Positions 38,417 through 49,642 of a stretch of DNA of 64,000 bases are shown piece after piece. The DNA is taken from positions 124,001-188,000 of the forward strand of contig MJAN01000001.1 of NCBI GenBank assembly GCA_001875255.1, read 5' to 3'. Made by a program: the position numbers and the translations under genes. The notes under the pieces are model-generated. The model saw nothing but the letters and a program-made list of their open reading frames with translations. It had not been told where the DNA came from and searched no databases. Origin of the DNA: Candidatus Sabulitectum silens (GTDB lineage: Bacteria; Fermentibacterota; Fermentibacteria; Fermentibacterales; JCC-6). The number at the start of each line of letters is the position of its first letter. Within the stretch, counting starts at the first letter, position 1.

Positions 38417-40425
38417 GTGGCGCGAAACCCCGATACCGACATGAACAGCCTGATCCTGTCCGCCCTCGGGCAGACCGGTGAGGGAGTTGCAATAGTCGAT
38501 CTTTCGGGGAACATTATCTATGTGAACGGGGCCTTCGCCCTTGCCCACGGCTTTACCCGGGAAGAACTAACCGGAATGAACCTGTCGGTGTTTCACCGGG
38601 AAGAGGACATGCCCCTGGTAAACCACGCAAACAGCCAGGTCATGGAAACAGGTTCCTTTTCCGGAGAGATCCCCCATCTTCACCGGGACGGAACGGTCTT
38701 TCCCGCTCTGATGCAGAGTACCCTTGTCAGGGACAGTAACGGCAGGGCCATTGGGATAGTCGGTACACTGAGGGACATCACAGACATCAAGAAGGCATAT
38801 CTGACCTCCAGGAGGCACGACATCTCTTGAAGAGCGTTCTGGATGCCATCCCCGATATCATAGGGATACAGGACGACAGCCATGGAATGATCAGCTACAA
38901 TGCCGCCGGTTACAGAGCCCTTAAGCAGACCCCGGAAAGCATAAAGGGGAAAAAGTGCTACCAGCTAATCGGTCATGATGATCCTGCGAGGTATGTGCCA
39001 CTTCCATAACATATGGAACGAAGGAAACCGCACGGGTGGAGAAGTTCGTCCCCGAGATGGGCAAATGGCTGGATGTGCGTTCTATCCCATTCTGGATGAA
39101 TCCGGAAAGATAATCAAAGTGATCGAGCACCTCCGGGACATTACGGACAAGAGGGAGGCCCAGGCAAGGAGCCGCAGGCTTGAGGAGCAGATCATGCTTA
39201 CCCAGAAACTGGAGAGCCTGGGTGTGATGGCAGGTGGCATAGCCCACGACTTCAACAACATACTGCTTTCCATAATGGGGAACGCCGACCTCGCCCTCAG
39301 GGAAGCCATGGGCAAAGACATAACCGGTTACCTCGAAGAGATCATCTCCTCGGCAAAGGGTGCGGCGGACCTGGCATCCCGTATGCTAGATTACTCTGGA
39401 AAGAGCGAGCCACACAAAACCTCACTGGATGTGAATGAACTCATAAGGGACACCGCCCAGATGCTCCATGTATCCATCTCGAAAAAAACCACACTGGAGT
39501 ATCTGCTTGCCGAAGATCTCTCTCCGGTGCTGGCTGACCTGGCCCAGCTGCGGCAGGTGGTCATGAACCTCATAATGAACGCCTCTGAAGCCCTGGAGGA
39601 CCACCCTGGAACAGTATACCTCTCCACCGCCATGGGAAGGCTGTCCAGGGAGGAACTGGCGGAATGCTATGTGAACGACAATCTCCCCGGGGGGGAGTAT
39701 GTGGTACTTTCGGTCAGGGATACCGGATCAGGAATGAATCCAGGAACGCTCTCCAGGGTGTTTGACCCCTTCTTCACCACCAAGTTCGCCGGCCGCGGAC
39801 TTGGGCTTGCATCGGTCCTGGGCATCGTCAGGAACCATCAGGGAGGAATACGAGTCAGCACCGAGCCGGGAAGGGGAACGGAATTTACGGTCTATCTTCC
39901 AGTCGATCCTTCCGTGGAAACGGTTTCCAGAACGGAGATCGTTGAGGAGCCCTCCGGTCAGGGCAATGTCCTTCTGGTGGACGACGAAGAGTTCGTGAGG
40001 ACTGTGGCGGGCAAAATGCTCATTAGGGCGGGCTACACGGTGGAGTATGCATCCAACGGCCTGGAGGCTGTGCAGAGGATAAGAATGAATCCCGGGGGAT
40101 CGACTGCGTGATCCTCGATCTCACAATGCCGGTGATGGACGGTCTGGAAGCCTTCGAAAGGCTCATCTCCCTGAAGCCCGATGCCAGAATAATCGTCTCA
40201 AGCGGTTTTGCTCATGGTTCCATAATGGAGAAATTCAAAGGAAAACCCCTGGCGGGGATACTTCACAAACCCTATTCACTCCACGAGATAACCCTTGCGG
40301 TGGGCCAGGCCATAAAAAGGCCGCCCGGCGTGCCGGACGGCAGGGGGATCCCGGCGGAGGCTAGAGAACCTCTTCCATGGATTTGCCGATTATCTCCATT
40401 GCCTTCTCCACCTCTTCGGCGGTGA
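38417..40425 (+). CDS. Hybrid sensor histidine kinase (PAS-PAS-HisKA-HATPase-REC), three frameshifts
   Basis: Two PAS domains (VAIVDLSGNIIYVNGAFALAHGF and a second around IPDIIGIQDDSHGMISYNAAG) lack membrane segments, so the sensor is cytosolic. The phospho-acceptor helix is MAGGIAHDFNNIL. The ATPase domain has NLIMNASEAL (N box), VRDTGSGM (G1) and FFTTK...GLGLASVLGIV. The receiver is LLVDDEEFVR with phospho-Asp in VILDLTMPVMDG and Lys in LHKPYS. Breaks lie near 38822, 39010-39050 and 40098. The last ~20 codons overlap the lat terminator and the convergent lat gene. A stop at 40364 in another frame is possible. Confidence 0.88.
40314..40341 (-). terminator. Terminator of lat on the minus strand
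   Basis: A ten-pair stem with one wobble (40320-40329 with 40332-40341) and two-base apex is followed on the minus strand by TTTTT (40314-40318). It lies about 20 bases past the lat stop. Confidence 0.75.
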
Positions 40426-41683
40426 TGTTCATCGGCGGCCTGAACCTTATGGTCCTGTGGCCGCAGGGAAGGATAATGGCGCCGTTGTCCATGATCCTGG
40501 AGATCAGGGCATTCCTTTTTTCAGGGCTTTCCAGGTCGAAGGCTATCATCAGGCCCCTGCCCCGGATGTTCGTAACGCTTTCCGGGTGCTTTGAAGCCAG
40601 AACGGCAAGTCCCTCCATCACCTGGGTATGACGGGAACGCACATTCTCAAGGATGTTCTCCTCGGTCATGATCTCCAGATACTTCGTGCAGCGAACCATG
40701 TCCACCAGGTTTCCGCCCCAGGTGGAGTTGATCCTGCTGGATTCGTGGAAAACGTTCTTTTCCACATCGTCTATCCGCTTGCTTGACGCAATGCCGCAGA
40801 CCTGTGACTTCTTGCCGAAGCAGAAGATGTCCGGAGCGACCCCGAGGGCCTGCCATGCCCACCATTCTCCGCACATGCCCATTCCGCTCTGGACCTCGTC
40901 GAAGATCAGGAGGAATTCGTGCCTGTTCGCCCTGTCCCGCAGGGCCTGAAGGTACTCGGGACGGAAGTGGTTGTCGCCGCCCTCTCCCTGGATGGGTTCT
41001 ATAAGCAGGCAGGCTATGTCGTGTCCGTGTTCCTTTATGGCCAGGTCTATCTGTTCCAGACTGTTCTTTTCAGCCTGGATAACCTCCTCCAGGTGGTCCT
41101 CAATGGGGAATACCATTGCAGGCGGGTCGACCCTGGGCCAGTCAAAGAGGGGGAAATACATGTATTTCCTGGGGTCCGCGGTGTTGGTAAGGCTGAGTGT
41201 GTAGCCGGACCGTCCGTGGAAGGCCTTTTTGTAATGAATGACCCTGGTGCCAAGTTTATCGCCCCTGCCGGCGGCTATGTTCTTCCTTACCTTCCAGTCG
41301 AAGGCGGTTTTCAGGGCGTTCTCCACCGCAAGGGCGCCCCCTGAAACGAAGAAGAGGTAGGGGTGGCTGTCCGGTATCACCGTGTTGGCGAAGGTTTCAA
41401 CGAAAACCGCCATTTCCTCGGTGTAAAAATCGCTGTTGGAGGGCTTGTTGATCGCCGCTCCAGCGATGTGTTCCTTCCATTCTTCGGTGGTCATGGAGGG
41501 GTGATTGAACCCCAGGGGAGCACTGGCAAAGAAGCTGAAAAGATCGAGATAGTCCTTCCCGGTGATGGCGTCGCGGATCCAGCTGCCTTTGCTGTTCTTC
41601 AGGTCGAGGGTCATGTCATACCCGTCCGCCAGCATGTGCCTTCCAATGGTTGCTTTTACCTTGTCTGCGGGTATACGCTTCAT
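40361..41683 (-). CDS. lat: L-lysine 6-aminotransferase
   Basis: A class-III PLP enzyme of 440 residues that transaminates the epsilon-amino group of lysine, giving piperideine-6-carboxylate via the semialdehyde. Motifs are DYLDLFSFFASAPLGFNHP, FVSGGALAVENALKTAFD, KKAFHGRSGYTLSLTNT, IFDEVQSGMGMCGEWWA and FGKKSQVCGI (Schiff-base Lys). The long insert and GKKSQVCG motif match Lat rather than ornithine or acetylornithine enzymes. The start at 41683 is chosen because AGGAGG lies just before it. A longer frame reaches 41755. Confidence 0.9.
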   Translation of the reverse strand: MKRIPADKVKATIGRHMLADGYDMTLDLKNSKGSWIRDAITGKDYLDLFSFFASAPLGFNHPSMTTEEWKEHIAGAAINKPSNSDFYTEEMAVFVETFANTVIPDSHPYLFFVSGGALAVENALKTAFDWKVRKNIAAGRGDKLGTRVIHYKKAFHGRSGYTLSLTNTADPRKYMYFPLFDWPRVDPPAMVFPIEDHLEEVIQAEKNSLEQIDLAIKEHGHDIACLLIEPIQGEGGDNHFRPEYLQALRDRANRHEFLLIFDEVQSGMGMCGEWWAWQALGVAPDIFCFGKKSQVCGIASSKRIDDVEKNVFHESSRINSTWGGNLVDMVRCTKYLEIMTEENILENVRSRHTQVMEGLAVLASKHPESVTNIRGRGLMIAFDLESPEKRNALISRIMDNGAIILPCGHRTIRFRPPMNITAEEVEKAMEIIGKSMEEVL

Positions 41684-41771
41684 TTGGGCCTCCTGGTCTG
41701 TGAATTCTATGCGTTCAACCGCCGGTTCGGCGGGAAGCGAAGGGATAACGGTCAAGTCATTTGTCTGTCAA

Positions 41772-41799
41772 ATCTTAATTACCGCCGGAGCATTGTCAA
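41772..41799 (-). promoter_or_regulatory. Putative lat promoter
   Basis: On the minus strand TTGACA (41794-41799) and TAAGAT (41772-41777) are 16 bases apart, about 90 bases before the lat ATG. The rest of the 240-base gap to ptb is AT-rich and shows no further structure I can name. Confidence 0.55.
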
Positions 41800-41923
41800 C
41801 TCATCGGTAATGTGGCGACAGATATAGCCTTTACCTATATTTACGCCGGGTGTGGCTTCAGTTTCTGAATAACCTGATGAGTGATTTAATTAGCATCATC
41901 ATTAATAGCATGAAAGGGATAGT

Positions 41924-42843
41924 ATGGAACCCATTCGAAGCCTTGAACAGCTTAAAAAGTATGCAAAAGACCTTCCTTCAAGCGTTGTTTCCGTGGTTCG
42001 TGCCGACGAGGTGGAAACCCTTGCCGCGGTAAAGGAGGCGGTGGAGGGTGGCATGGTCGACTGCATTCTCGTCGGTCCCGAAGGCGGCATACGAAAGGCC
42101 GCCGCTGAGGCGGATTTGACATCAGCGGTATCAGGCTGGTTAACGCCGAAGACGACAAGGAGAGCGCCGCAAGGGGTGTGGAGCTGGTGCGCAACGGAGA
42201 GGCCCATGTTCTCATGAAGGGCCTTGTTGCAACCAGCACATTCCTTAAGGCCATCCTCGACAAAGAACACGGCCTCAGGGGCGAGGGGCTCCTCAGTCAT
42301 GTTGCCGCCTTCGATGTGCCCACCTACGACAAGCTGCTGATAATAACCGACGCGGCAATGAACATCGCCCCCACCCTCGACCAGAAAAAGGACATGCTCA
42401 GAAACGCCGTGGTGGTGGCCAAGGCCCTTGGTGTAAAGGTTCCCAAGTGCACCTATGTATGCGCCAAAGAGGTTCCCTATGAAAAGATGCCCTGCACCAT
42501 GGAAGCTGCGGAAATGAAGAAGATGGCCCAGGAGGGACAGTTCGGCGACATACTATTTGACGCCCCCCTTGCCCTGGACCTGGCCGTCTCCCCGGTTTCC
42601 GTTAAGATCAAGAAGATAGAAAGCCCGGTTGCCGGCGACGCCGATGTGCTCCTCATGCCGGACATCGAGGCGGCCAATGTGCTCTACAAGGGACTCATCT
42701 TCCTGGCCAACGCCGAGCTGGGAGCGGTGGTAATGGGAGCCAGGAACCCCGTTGTACTAACCAGCCGGGCGGACAGCGCGGAAAGCAAGCTCTGCAGTCT
42801 GGTGCTCAGCGGAATAGTGGCTGCCTATCAGGGAAGCGAGTAA
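41924..42843 (+). CDS. ptb: Phosphate butyryltransferase, one frameshift
   Basis: Ptb converts butyryl-CoA to butyryl phosphate for Buk (at 23.8-24.9 kb). Motifs are CILVGPEGGIRKAA, AHVLMKGLVATSTFLKAIL, LLSHVAAFDVPTYDKLLIITDAAMNIAP and LLMPDIEAANVLYKGL. Repaired length is about 306 residues. The break is near 42118. The stop overlaps the rpiB ATG (TAATG). Confidence 0.92.
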
Positions 42844-43285
42844 TGAGGATCCTTCTCGCCAGCGACCACGCGGGTTTTTCACTGAAGTCCCACCTCGCCT
42901 GCCGGCTTGAGTCCGCAGGCCATAAGATCACCGACCTCGGCCCCTTTCCACCGAATCGGTGGACTACCCCGATTACGCAGGGATACTATGCCGGGCACTC
43001 CTGGCCGGAGAGGGGGAAAGGGGCATACTCGTCTGCAACTCAGGTGTGGGCATGAGCATAGCCGCCAACAGGTTCAGGGGAATAAGGGCTGCGCTGTGCC
43101 TTTTCCCGGACATGGCAAGGTACGCCAGGCTGCACAACAATGCCAATGTCCTGGTCCTCGGAGGAGGCCTCACCGGCCCCTTCCTTGCCGATTCGATAAC
43201 CGATGTGTTCCTGAATGAGGGTTTCGAGGGGGGCAGACACAAAAGACGAACCGACAAGTTCGACCCTGCGGAAGAATCGAAATGA
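42843..43285 (+). CDS. rpiB: Ribose-5-phosphate isomerase B / RpiB-LacAB family, one frameshift
   Basis: About 147 residues: LLASDHAGFSLKSHL at the N-terminus, VDYPDYAGILC, and the active-site CNSGVGMSIAANRFRGIRAALC, LHNNANVLVLGGG. It interconverts ribulose 5-phosphate and ribose 5-phosphate. The break near 42947 is repaired by one T. The gene is translationally coupled both to ptb and to wecB (ATGA). Confidence 0.92.
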
Positions 43286-44331
43286 TAGATCTCATATGCG
43301 GGGCCAGACCGAATTTCATGAAGGTGGATCCCATAATAAGGAATCTCCATGGGGAAGTGCGTCTGGTTCACACCGGTCAGCACTACGACTACTCCATGTC
43401 AGGAAGTTTCTTTGACCAGCTTGGGCTCCCTAAGCCGGACATCAACCTGGGAGTGGGAAGCTCCACGGTAACCGGGCAGACAGCGGACATTATGAAGGCC
43501 TACGAACCGGTTTTCCTTAAAGGCAGTCCCAGGGCCGTGGTGGTGGTTGGGGACGTTAACTCCACCCTTGCCTGCGTTCTTACCGCGGTAAGGTACGGAA
43601 CTCCCACCGTCCATGTTGAGGCCGGCCTGAGAAGCTTCGACAGGACAATGCCCGAGGAGATAAACAGGGTGCTCACCGACCAGATAAGCGACCTTCTCCT
43701 GATCACCAGCCCGGAGGCCAGGGATAACCTGCTCAGGGAAGGCCGTAGCAACAGCGCAGTGAGAATGGTGGGCAACCCGATGATCGACACACTGCTCAGG
43801 CTGCTCCCCGGGGCCGCCGGGAAACCGGTACCAGAAGGGGATTTTGGCCTGGTAACCCTCCACCGCCCTGGAAATGTGGACAGCAGGGACAAGCTTGCAG
43901 GCATCCTTCAGGGTCTGGGCGGGCTGGCTCCGCTTCCCCTGGTGTTCCCGGCCCATCCCAGAACCCTGAAGAACATAGGGAAGTGGAAGCTGAGCGGTAT
44001 GGTCCCGGACAACCTGACCCTGTCCGAGCCCATGGACTATCTTTCCTTTATAAGGCATCAGCAGACGGCCCGCGTGGTGATAACCGATTCAGGAGGGGTC
44101 CAGGAGGAAACCTCCGTAATGGGCGTGCCCTGCGTAACGGTCAGGCCTAACACCGAGAGGCCTGTAACCTGCACAATGGGAACAAATGTGCTCTGCCCTG
44201 ACCCCGGTGGTCTGGCAGAGGCCGCCAGGAAACAGATGGATAACAGACCGGCTTCCCCGCCGAAGATCCCCTTGTGGGACGGCGGAGCCGGGGCACGTAT
44301 AGCATCGGAGATAGAGAGGTTACTGAAATGA
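43282..44331 (+). CDS. wecB: UDP-N-acetylglucosamine 2-epimerase
   Basis: A 349-residue GT-B-fold enzyme making UDP-ManNAc. Motifs are ICGARPNFMKVDPI, HTGQHYDYSMS, VVVVGDVNSTLA, HVEAGLRSFDRTMPEEINR, NPMIDTL, LVTLHRPGNVD and TDSGGVQEE. Intact. It supplies precursor for surface polysaccharide, which may link it to the O-antigen ligase-like protein at 17.7-19.5 kb. Confidence 0.94.
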   Translation: MIDLICGARPNFMKVDPIIRNLHGEVRLVHTGQHYDYSMSGSFFDQLGLPKPDINLGVGSSTVTGQTADIMKAYEPVFLKGSPRAVVVVGDVNSTLACVLTAVRYGTPTVHVEAGLRSFDRTMPEEINRVLTDQISDLLLITSPEARDNLLREGRSNSAVRMVGNPMIDTLLRLLPGAAGKPVPEGDFGLVTLHRPGNVDSRDKLAGILQGLGGLAPLPLVFPAHPRTLKNIGKWKLSGMVPDNLTLSEPMDYLSFIRHQQTARVVITDSGGVQEETSVMGVPCVTVRPNTERPVTCTMGTNVLCPDPGGLAEAARKQMDNRPASPPKIPLWDGGAGARIASEIERLLK

Positions 44332-45746
44332 AGAGTCTTTTGCTCCTTCTGCCGGCTGCGGTGATCCTTTCAGCCGCCTGCGGCGGAGAGAATGGGCAGA
44401 ACCAGCCCACGGAGACCTGGGCGGCAGCCGACTTCCAGAAGTTCGCCGTCACACTGCAGGGTGAGGATGTGGGATACATGACCATGCAGACAGAACAGCA
44501 GGGGGATTCGCTGTTCATCACCCAGAACATGGAATGGCACCTGCTTCTGATGGGCACAACGAGAACGGTCTCCATGAGCGTGCTGTCCAGGACCGGTCTG
44601 GACATGGACCTCGGCTTCATGGACATGACCATGTCCGACGGCACATCGGTCATACAGGCCAGGGCGGTGCGCACCGGGAACACGGTGGAAACCACACTGA
44701 ACACCTCCGGCAGGGAGATATCCTACTCAAGGGAGTTCGAGGGAGATTATCTGCCGGCCTTCGTGGACCTCGCCGCCGCCGGGATGGACTGGAACCCCGG
44801 GGACGAGCTGGTGGTGCCCACCTTCGACCCCTCCACCGGAATGCTCTTTGAAGCCACGGTTACCTGCGAGGAGGTGGAGCCCATGTCCCTGATGGGGGGA
44901 CACCGTTCAGGCCGCAAGGCTCACCATAGCCCAGCAGGGCATGAGGAACACCGTCTGGGTTTATCGTGGCCAGATAGTCCGCGAGGAGGAAGCGGGTATG
45001 GGTATGGTCCTCACCCGGGTATCCCCGGACACCGAGAACAACATCATACCCTCAAGCGATCTCTACGAGGTCTACGCGGTGACATCCAACGATGTCCGCA
45101 ATCCCAGGCGGACTGGAGAACGGATATGGAGGCTTACCGGGGATATAGACTGGTCCGATATCCAGCTTGACTACCCCGGTCTTCAGACCTCCGCCGATGG
45201 TCCCGTGGTCACCGTGACCTCCACCCCCCCGGGAAGTCCCCTTCCCTTCCCCATGGAAGTCACCGATGAAGACCTTCTTTCACTTCTTCTTCCGGAATCA
45301 ATGATACAGAGCGACGACCCGGCCATTGTGGCCCTGGCCCAGGATCTGACAGCGAACGCCACGAACTCCTGGGATGCCGCAATGAGCATCTCCGAGTATG
45401 TGGATAACGCCGTGGACAATGTCCCGACTGTGTCCCTGCCATCGGCGGTGGACGTGCTGGACAACCTCCGGGGGACTGCAACGAACACACCATCCTCACC
45501 GTTGCCCTCTGCCGGGCCGCCGGTATCCCAGCGGTGACCTGCGCCGGTGTGGTGTATGTGGACAACGGAATTTTCGGATACCATGCATGGCCGGCGGTCT
45601 GGGTTGGTGAGTGGGTTGCAATAGACCCCACCTTCAGCCAGCAGGTTGCCGACGCCACCCACATCATCCTTGCCCAGGGGAGCCTTGAAGAGCAGTACGT
45701 GGTAAACGCGGTACTCGGCAGGCTCACAATAGAAGAACTGGATTAA
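44328..45746 (+). CDS. Lipoprotein with transglutaminase-like domain, two frameshifts
   Basis: A lipoprotein signal (LLLLLPAAVILSAACGG) leads into about 280 residues of beta-rich N-terminal region (FAVTLQGEDVGYMTM, MNTVWVYRGQIVREE-like). A C-terminal transglutaminase/protease superfamily core follows, with Cys in DCNEHT, His in GYHAWPAVWV and Asp in WVAIDPTF, preceded by AMSISEYVDNAV. Breaks lie near 44895 and 45475. It is predicted to face the periplasm and may be a protease or cross-linking enzyme. The start overlaps the wecB stop. Confidence 0.8.
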
Positions 45747-45750
45747 GGGT

Positions 45751-46819
45751 TTGTTCCCTCCCCGGGAGAAAAGGGCCATGGAGCTTGCCCTCAGGGAGGC
45801 TCTGAAGGGCGGCAAGGCGGTGTTCCCCAATCCCATGGTAGGGGCGGTCATACTGAACCGCAGGGGGGATGTGGTGTCCACGGGACATCATACCTGCTGC
45901 GGAGCCCCCCACGCCGAACGGGAGGCCCTTTCCCGGGCGGGGGATGTCTCGGGATGCACCATGGTAGTTACCCTTGAGCCCTGCTGCCACCATGGAAGGA
46001 CCCCACCCTGCGCCGAGGCCATCGCGGAAGCTGGGATAGCCAGGGTGGTGGTGGGAATGGTGGACCCCGACACACAGGTCCGGGGTGGTGGAATAGAGTA
46101 CCTTCGCTCCATGGGAATAGATGTTCAGGTAGGGCTGATGGAGAAGGCTGCCGAAGGGATCAACAGGGTGTACATACACCACAGGAAAACCGGCAGGAGC
46201 TTCCTTCATCTGAAAATGGCAGGAACCCTCGACGGCAGGAGTGCCGCCCGGACGGAACCAGCAGGTGGATAACCGGCGCTGAATCCCGACGAAGGGTTCA
46301 CGAATACAGAAGGGATTCCCACGGGGTTCTGATCGGGGGTAAAACGGCAATTGCCGACGACCCCGCACTGGACGCCAGGGATGTGGACTGCCCCGGGAAT
46401 GAACAGCCGGTACGGATCATATATACCCGGGAACCCCTTCCCGGTAACCTGAAGGTGTTCACTACCCCGGGGAGGACAATTGTCGCCTCCCCGGAAACCT
46501 TGAGGTCCCCAGTTCCGCTGAGGACTGGACCGGCACCGCCACCCCGGTGGAGCTCCTGGAAAGAACCGCAAGGGAAGGCCTCGGTCTCCTTCTGTGTGAA
46601 GGAGGGGGTACCCTGGGGGCATCCCTGCTTAGACAGGGCCTGGTTGACAGACTCAGCATATTCACCGCCCCGGCCCTTCTGGGCTCCACTGGTCTTCCCG
46701 TTCTCGGGGACCTCGGCGTGGGGAGCATAGGAGGGGTCATTAGGCTCCGGGACCCGGTGGTAACAAGGACCGGAGAAGACATACTCACGGAGGGCGAAGT
46801 TGTTTACAGGGCTGATTGA
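45751..46819 (+). CDS. ribD: Riboflavin biosynthesis deaminase/reductase RibD, two frameshifts
   Basis: The N-terminal deaminase domain has VFPNPMVGAV, zinc ligands in PHAEREAL and EPCCHHGRTPPC. The C-terminal reductase domain has KMAGTLDGRSA, WITGAESRRRVHEYR, DSHGVLIGG and LLCEGGGTLGASLL. Breaks lie near 46258 and 46505. The start is a TTG four bases after the previous stop; a later ATG (45778) would cut the conserved N-terminal helix. First gene of a riboflavin operon; I saw no FMN riboswitch upstream. Confidence 0.93.
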
Positions 46820-47420
46820 AACCACAGGGGTGGTAAGAAGGACCGGAGCGGTGCTTGAGATAGAAAGCCTCGTCCCCCTTGACCTCAGCCGGGGTGACAG
46901 TCTGGCGGTGGACGGGGCATGCCTGACCGTTACCGGGACCTCCGGCGGGGTGATCCGTTTCGATGTATCCCCGGAAACCTTCAAAAGGGTATCCTCCCCG
47001 GTAAAGGGGAAGAGGGTCAACCTCGAGCGGGCCATGGAGGTCGGGGGAAGGCTCCACGGCCATTTCGTAACCGGCCATGTGGACTGCACGGGAACGGTGA
47101 CAGGGGTCAGAAGGATGTCCGGTTTCACCGGGATCACCGTTTCCTATCCCCGGGAAAACGCCAGGCTTCTGGTGGAAAAGGGTTCCGTGGCCCTTTCCGG
47201 AATTAGCCTCACCTTAGCCGAGCTTACCGAAAGGAATTTTACCGTGGCCCTGATACCGGAAACACTTTCAGGGACCACCGCCGGTTCATGGAAGCCAGGC
47301 ACCAGGGTCAATATCGAGTTCGACATGATCGGAAAATACGTTGTCCGCGCCGCGGCTGCGGACCGAGCAGAAGGATCGTTGAGGGAATACCTTGAAAAGA
47401 ACCAGTCTGGAACCCGCTGA
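46800..47420 (+). CDS. ribE: Riboflavin synthase alpha chain
   Basis: A 206-residue dismutase of two lumazine-binding repeats. The N-terminus [10 protein letters not shown] starts at a TTG inside the end of ribD. The repeats include [16 protein letters not shown] and [13 protein letters not shown], then GISLTLAE and [12 protein letters not shown]. It catalyses the final step to riboflavin. Intact. Confidence 0.95.
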   Translation: MFTGLIETTGVVRRTGAVLEIESLVPLDLSRGDSLAVDGACLTVTGTSGGVIRFDVSPETFKRVSSPVKGKRVNLERAMEVGGRLHGHFVTGHVDCTGTVTGVRRMSGFTGITVSYPRENARLLVEKGSVALSGISLTLAELTERNFTVALIPETLSGTTAGSWKPGTRVNIEFDMIGKYVVRAAAADRAEGSLREYLEKNQSGTR

Positions 47421-48622
47421 AAAGGCTATCGCCGCCATAAAGCGCGGCGAAATGATAATAGTGGTAGACGATGAGAACAGGGAGAACGAAGGCGACCTGG
47501 TGATCGCCGCCCAGTTCTGTGACCCGGAACACATCAACTTCATGGCCACCCATGCCAGGGGTCTCATCTGTCTTGCCATGAAGAAGGATCACCTGGCAAG
47601 GCTGGACCTCCACGAGATGGTTCCCCGGAACACATCTCTCCATGAAACCGCCTTTACCGTGAGCATAGACGCCGTGTCCGGGGTCACAACGGGGATAAGC
47701 GCCGGGGACAGGGCCAGGACCATCGCAGTGGCCATCGACCCGAACACGAAACCGGAGGACCTTGGCCGTCCGGGACATATCTTTCCCCTGGCCGCCCGGG
47801 ACGGCGGTGTGCTCAGACGAACAGGTCACACCGAGTCTGCGGTTGACCTCGCCGGTCTGGCGGGTCTGCATCCTCCGGGGTGATATGCGAGGTGATGAAC
47901 GAAGACGGCACCATGGCCCGTCTTCCTGATCTGGAGCTCTTCGCCGAAAAACACGGGCTGCTGGTTACCAGCGTGGAGGAACTGGTGAAGTACCGCCACA
48001 GGAACGAGGTCCTGGTGAAGTGTATGGCCCAGGCCCAGATACCAACCGACTTCGGTGAGTTCACCATGAGGGTCTACGAGAGCCTCATCGACGGCGAGAC
48101 CATGTGGCACTCTCCCAGGGAGATGTTGCCGGCAGGGATAACGTTCTGGTAAGGGTTCATTCCCAGTGCCTTACCGGTGATGTCTTCGCCAGCCGCAGGT
48201 GCGACTGCGGCGGACAGCTCCACGCCGCCATGGCGAAGGTCGCCGAGGAGGGTCTTGGGGTTGTTCTCTACATGTCCCAGGAGGGCAGGGGAATAGGCCT
48301 TGCCAACAAGATAAAGGCCTACCACCTGCAGGATCACGGGCTGGATACAGTTGACGCCAATGTAACCCTCGGTTTCGCCCCGGACCTTCGGGATTACGGC
48401 ATAGGAGCCCAGATCCTGAGTGACATGGGGCTTTCCACCATAAGGCTGATGACCAATAATCCAAAGAAGATAGTGGGGCTCTCCGGCTACGGTCTCGAGG
48501 TAACGGAACGGGTCGGAATAGAAGTGTGTCCCACCGATGAGAACAGGTTCTATCTCAGGACCAAGAGAGACAGAATGGGACACCTGCTGAAGGGAGTTGA
48601 GAAGAATGGCCTGGATACATGA
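47392..48622 (+). CDS. ribBA: Bifunctional DHBP synthase / GTP cyclohydrolase II RibBA, two frameshifts
   Basis: The N-terminal 3,4-dihydroxy-2-butanone 4-phosphate synthase has [29 protein letters not shown] and GRPGHIFPL. The C-terminal GTP cyclohydrolase II has [22 protein letters not shown] (zinc Cys), [11 protein letters not shown] and LMTNNPKKI. Breaks lie near 47875 and 48105. The TTG start overlaps ribE by about 29 bases, consistent with translational coupling. Confidence 0.93.
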
Positions 48623-49109
48623 AGGACAGCTCGACGGCGAGAATCTCAAGATAGCCGTTGTGATTTCCCGTTTCAACAGTTTCATTACAGGAAGGCTCCT
48701 CGACGGGACCCAGGACTGCCTGCTCCGTCACGGGGTGGAAGAGGAGGACATAAATGTCTTCTGGGTCCCCGGCGCCTGGGAGATCCCCGCCGTGGCGGCC
48801 AACCTTGCCAGAAGCAAATCCTTTGACGCCGTGATCTGCCTCGGCGCAGTTATCCGGGGGGAAACTCCCCACTTCGATTTCGTGGCATCGGAGAACGCCA
48901 AGGGGATTGCCCAGGCGGGGATGAACTCCACCGTTCCCGTGGTGTACGGCGTGATAACCGCAGACACCGTTGAGCAGGCTGTTGACCGGGCCGGAACAAA
49001 GAACGGCAACAAGGGGTTCGAAGCGGCAATGACAGCAATCGAGCTGGTAAGCCTTTACGAACAGATGCACGTCTTCACCGTTTCCAACACCGACCTTCCG
49101 GAGGAATGA
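48606..49109 (+). CDS. ribH: 6,7-dimethyl-8-ribityllumazine synthase
   Basis: A 167-residue lumazine synthase: [74 protein letters not shown]. The ATG at 48606, overlapping ribBA, is preferred over a TTG at 48597 because a GGAG site fits it. Intact. Confidence 0.95.
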   Translation: MAWIHEGQLDGENLKIAVVISRFNSFITGRLLDGTQDCLLRHGVEEEDINVFWVPGAWEIPAVAANLARSKSFDAVICLGAVIRGETPHFDFVASENAKGIAQAGMNSTVPVVYGVITADTVEQAVDRAGTKNGNKGFEAAMTAIELVSLYEQMHVFTVSNTDLPEE

Positions 49110-49110
49110 T

Positions 49111-49527
49111 TTGGGTCTTCGAACAAGGGGAAGAAAATTCCTTCTCCAGTGCCGGTACGCCGCCGATGCCAACGATCTTTCACTGGAGGAGAACATGGAG
49201 ACCATGTCCATCTCCTCACGGATCCCCGACCCTGAAACAAGGATTTGGCTTCAGGAACTGGGGAGTACCGCCCGGAAGAACCGTGAAGAGATCGACGGAA
49301 AGATCGAATCCGCCCTCCGTAACTGGTCCATGGACAGGCTCACCCCGGTAACCAGACTGATCCTTCAGCAGGCCCTGGCGGAAAGCCTTTACATGGATAT
49401 TCCCGCCCCGGTGGCGATCAAGGAGGCCGTAAGGCTGGCAATAGAGTTCGAGGGGCCGAAAACCGGATCATTCGTAAATGGAGTTCTTGACAGGATACTC
49501 TTCAGGGATGTGCCGAAGGAGCCCTGA
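49111..49527 (+). CDS. nusB: Transcription antitermination factor NusB
   Basis: A 138-residue NusB-fold protein: N-terminal RTRGRKFLLQCRYAAD, then LTPVTRLILQQALAESLYMDIPAPVAIKEAVRLA and FVNGVLDRIL. It starts at a TTG just after ribH. The ribH-nusB linkage is common in bacteria. It acts in rRNA antitermination with NusE. The 115-base gap after it holds only a weak short hairpin. Confidence 0.9.
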   Translation: MGLRTRGRKFLLQCRYAADANDLSLEENMETMSISSRIPDPETRIWLQELGSTARKNREEIDGKIESALRNWSMDRLTPVTRLILQQALAESLYMDIPAPVAIKEAVRLAIEFEGPKTGSFVNGVLDRILFRDVPKEP

Positions 49528-49642
49528 GCGTTCCCTCCGGTGGAAATGACCGGGCTGAAACCCTTTCACCCGGCGGGGGTACAGTAAGCAGAGCTTTCGG
49601 GTTATATCATGTGTAACAGGGGCTCTAAGCGGGCGGGAAAAA

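Noticed and set aside
45600..45760. FMN riboswitch before ribD
   Set aside because: ribD starts four bases after the transglutaminase gene, and none of the conserved RFN helices are visible in or before that junction.
49528..49642. Terminator after nusB
   Set aside because: Only a five-pair stem with a large loop and no T-run is visible; too weak to call.
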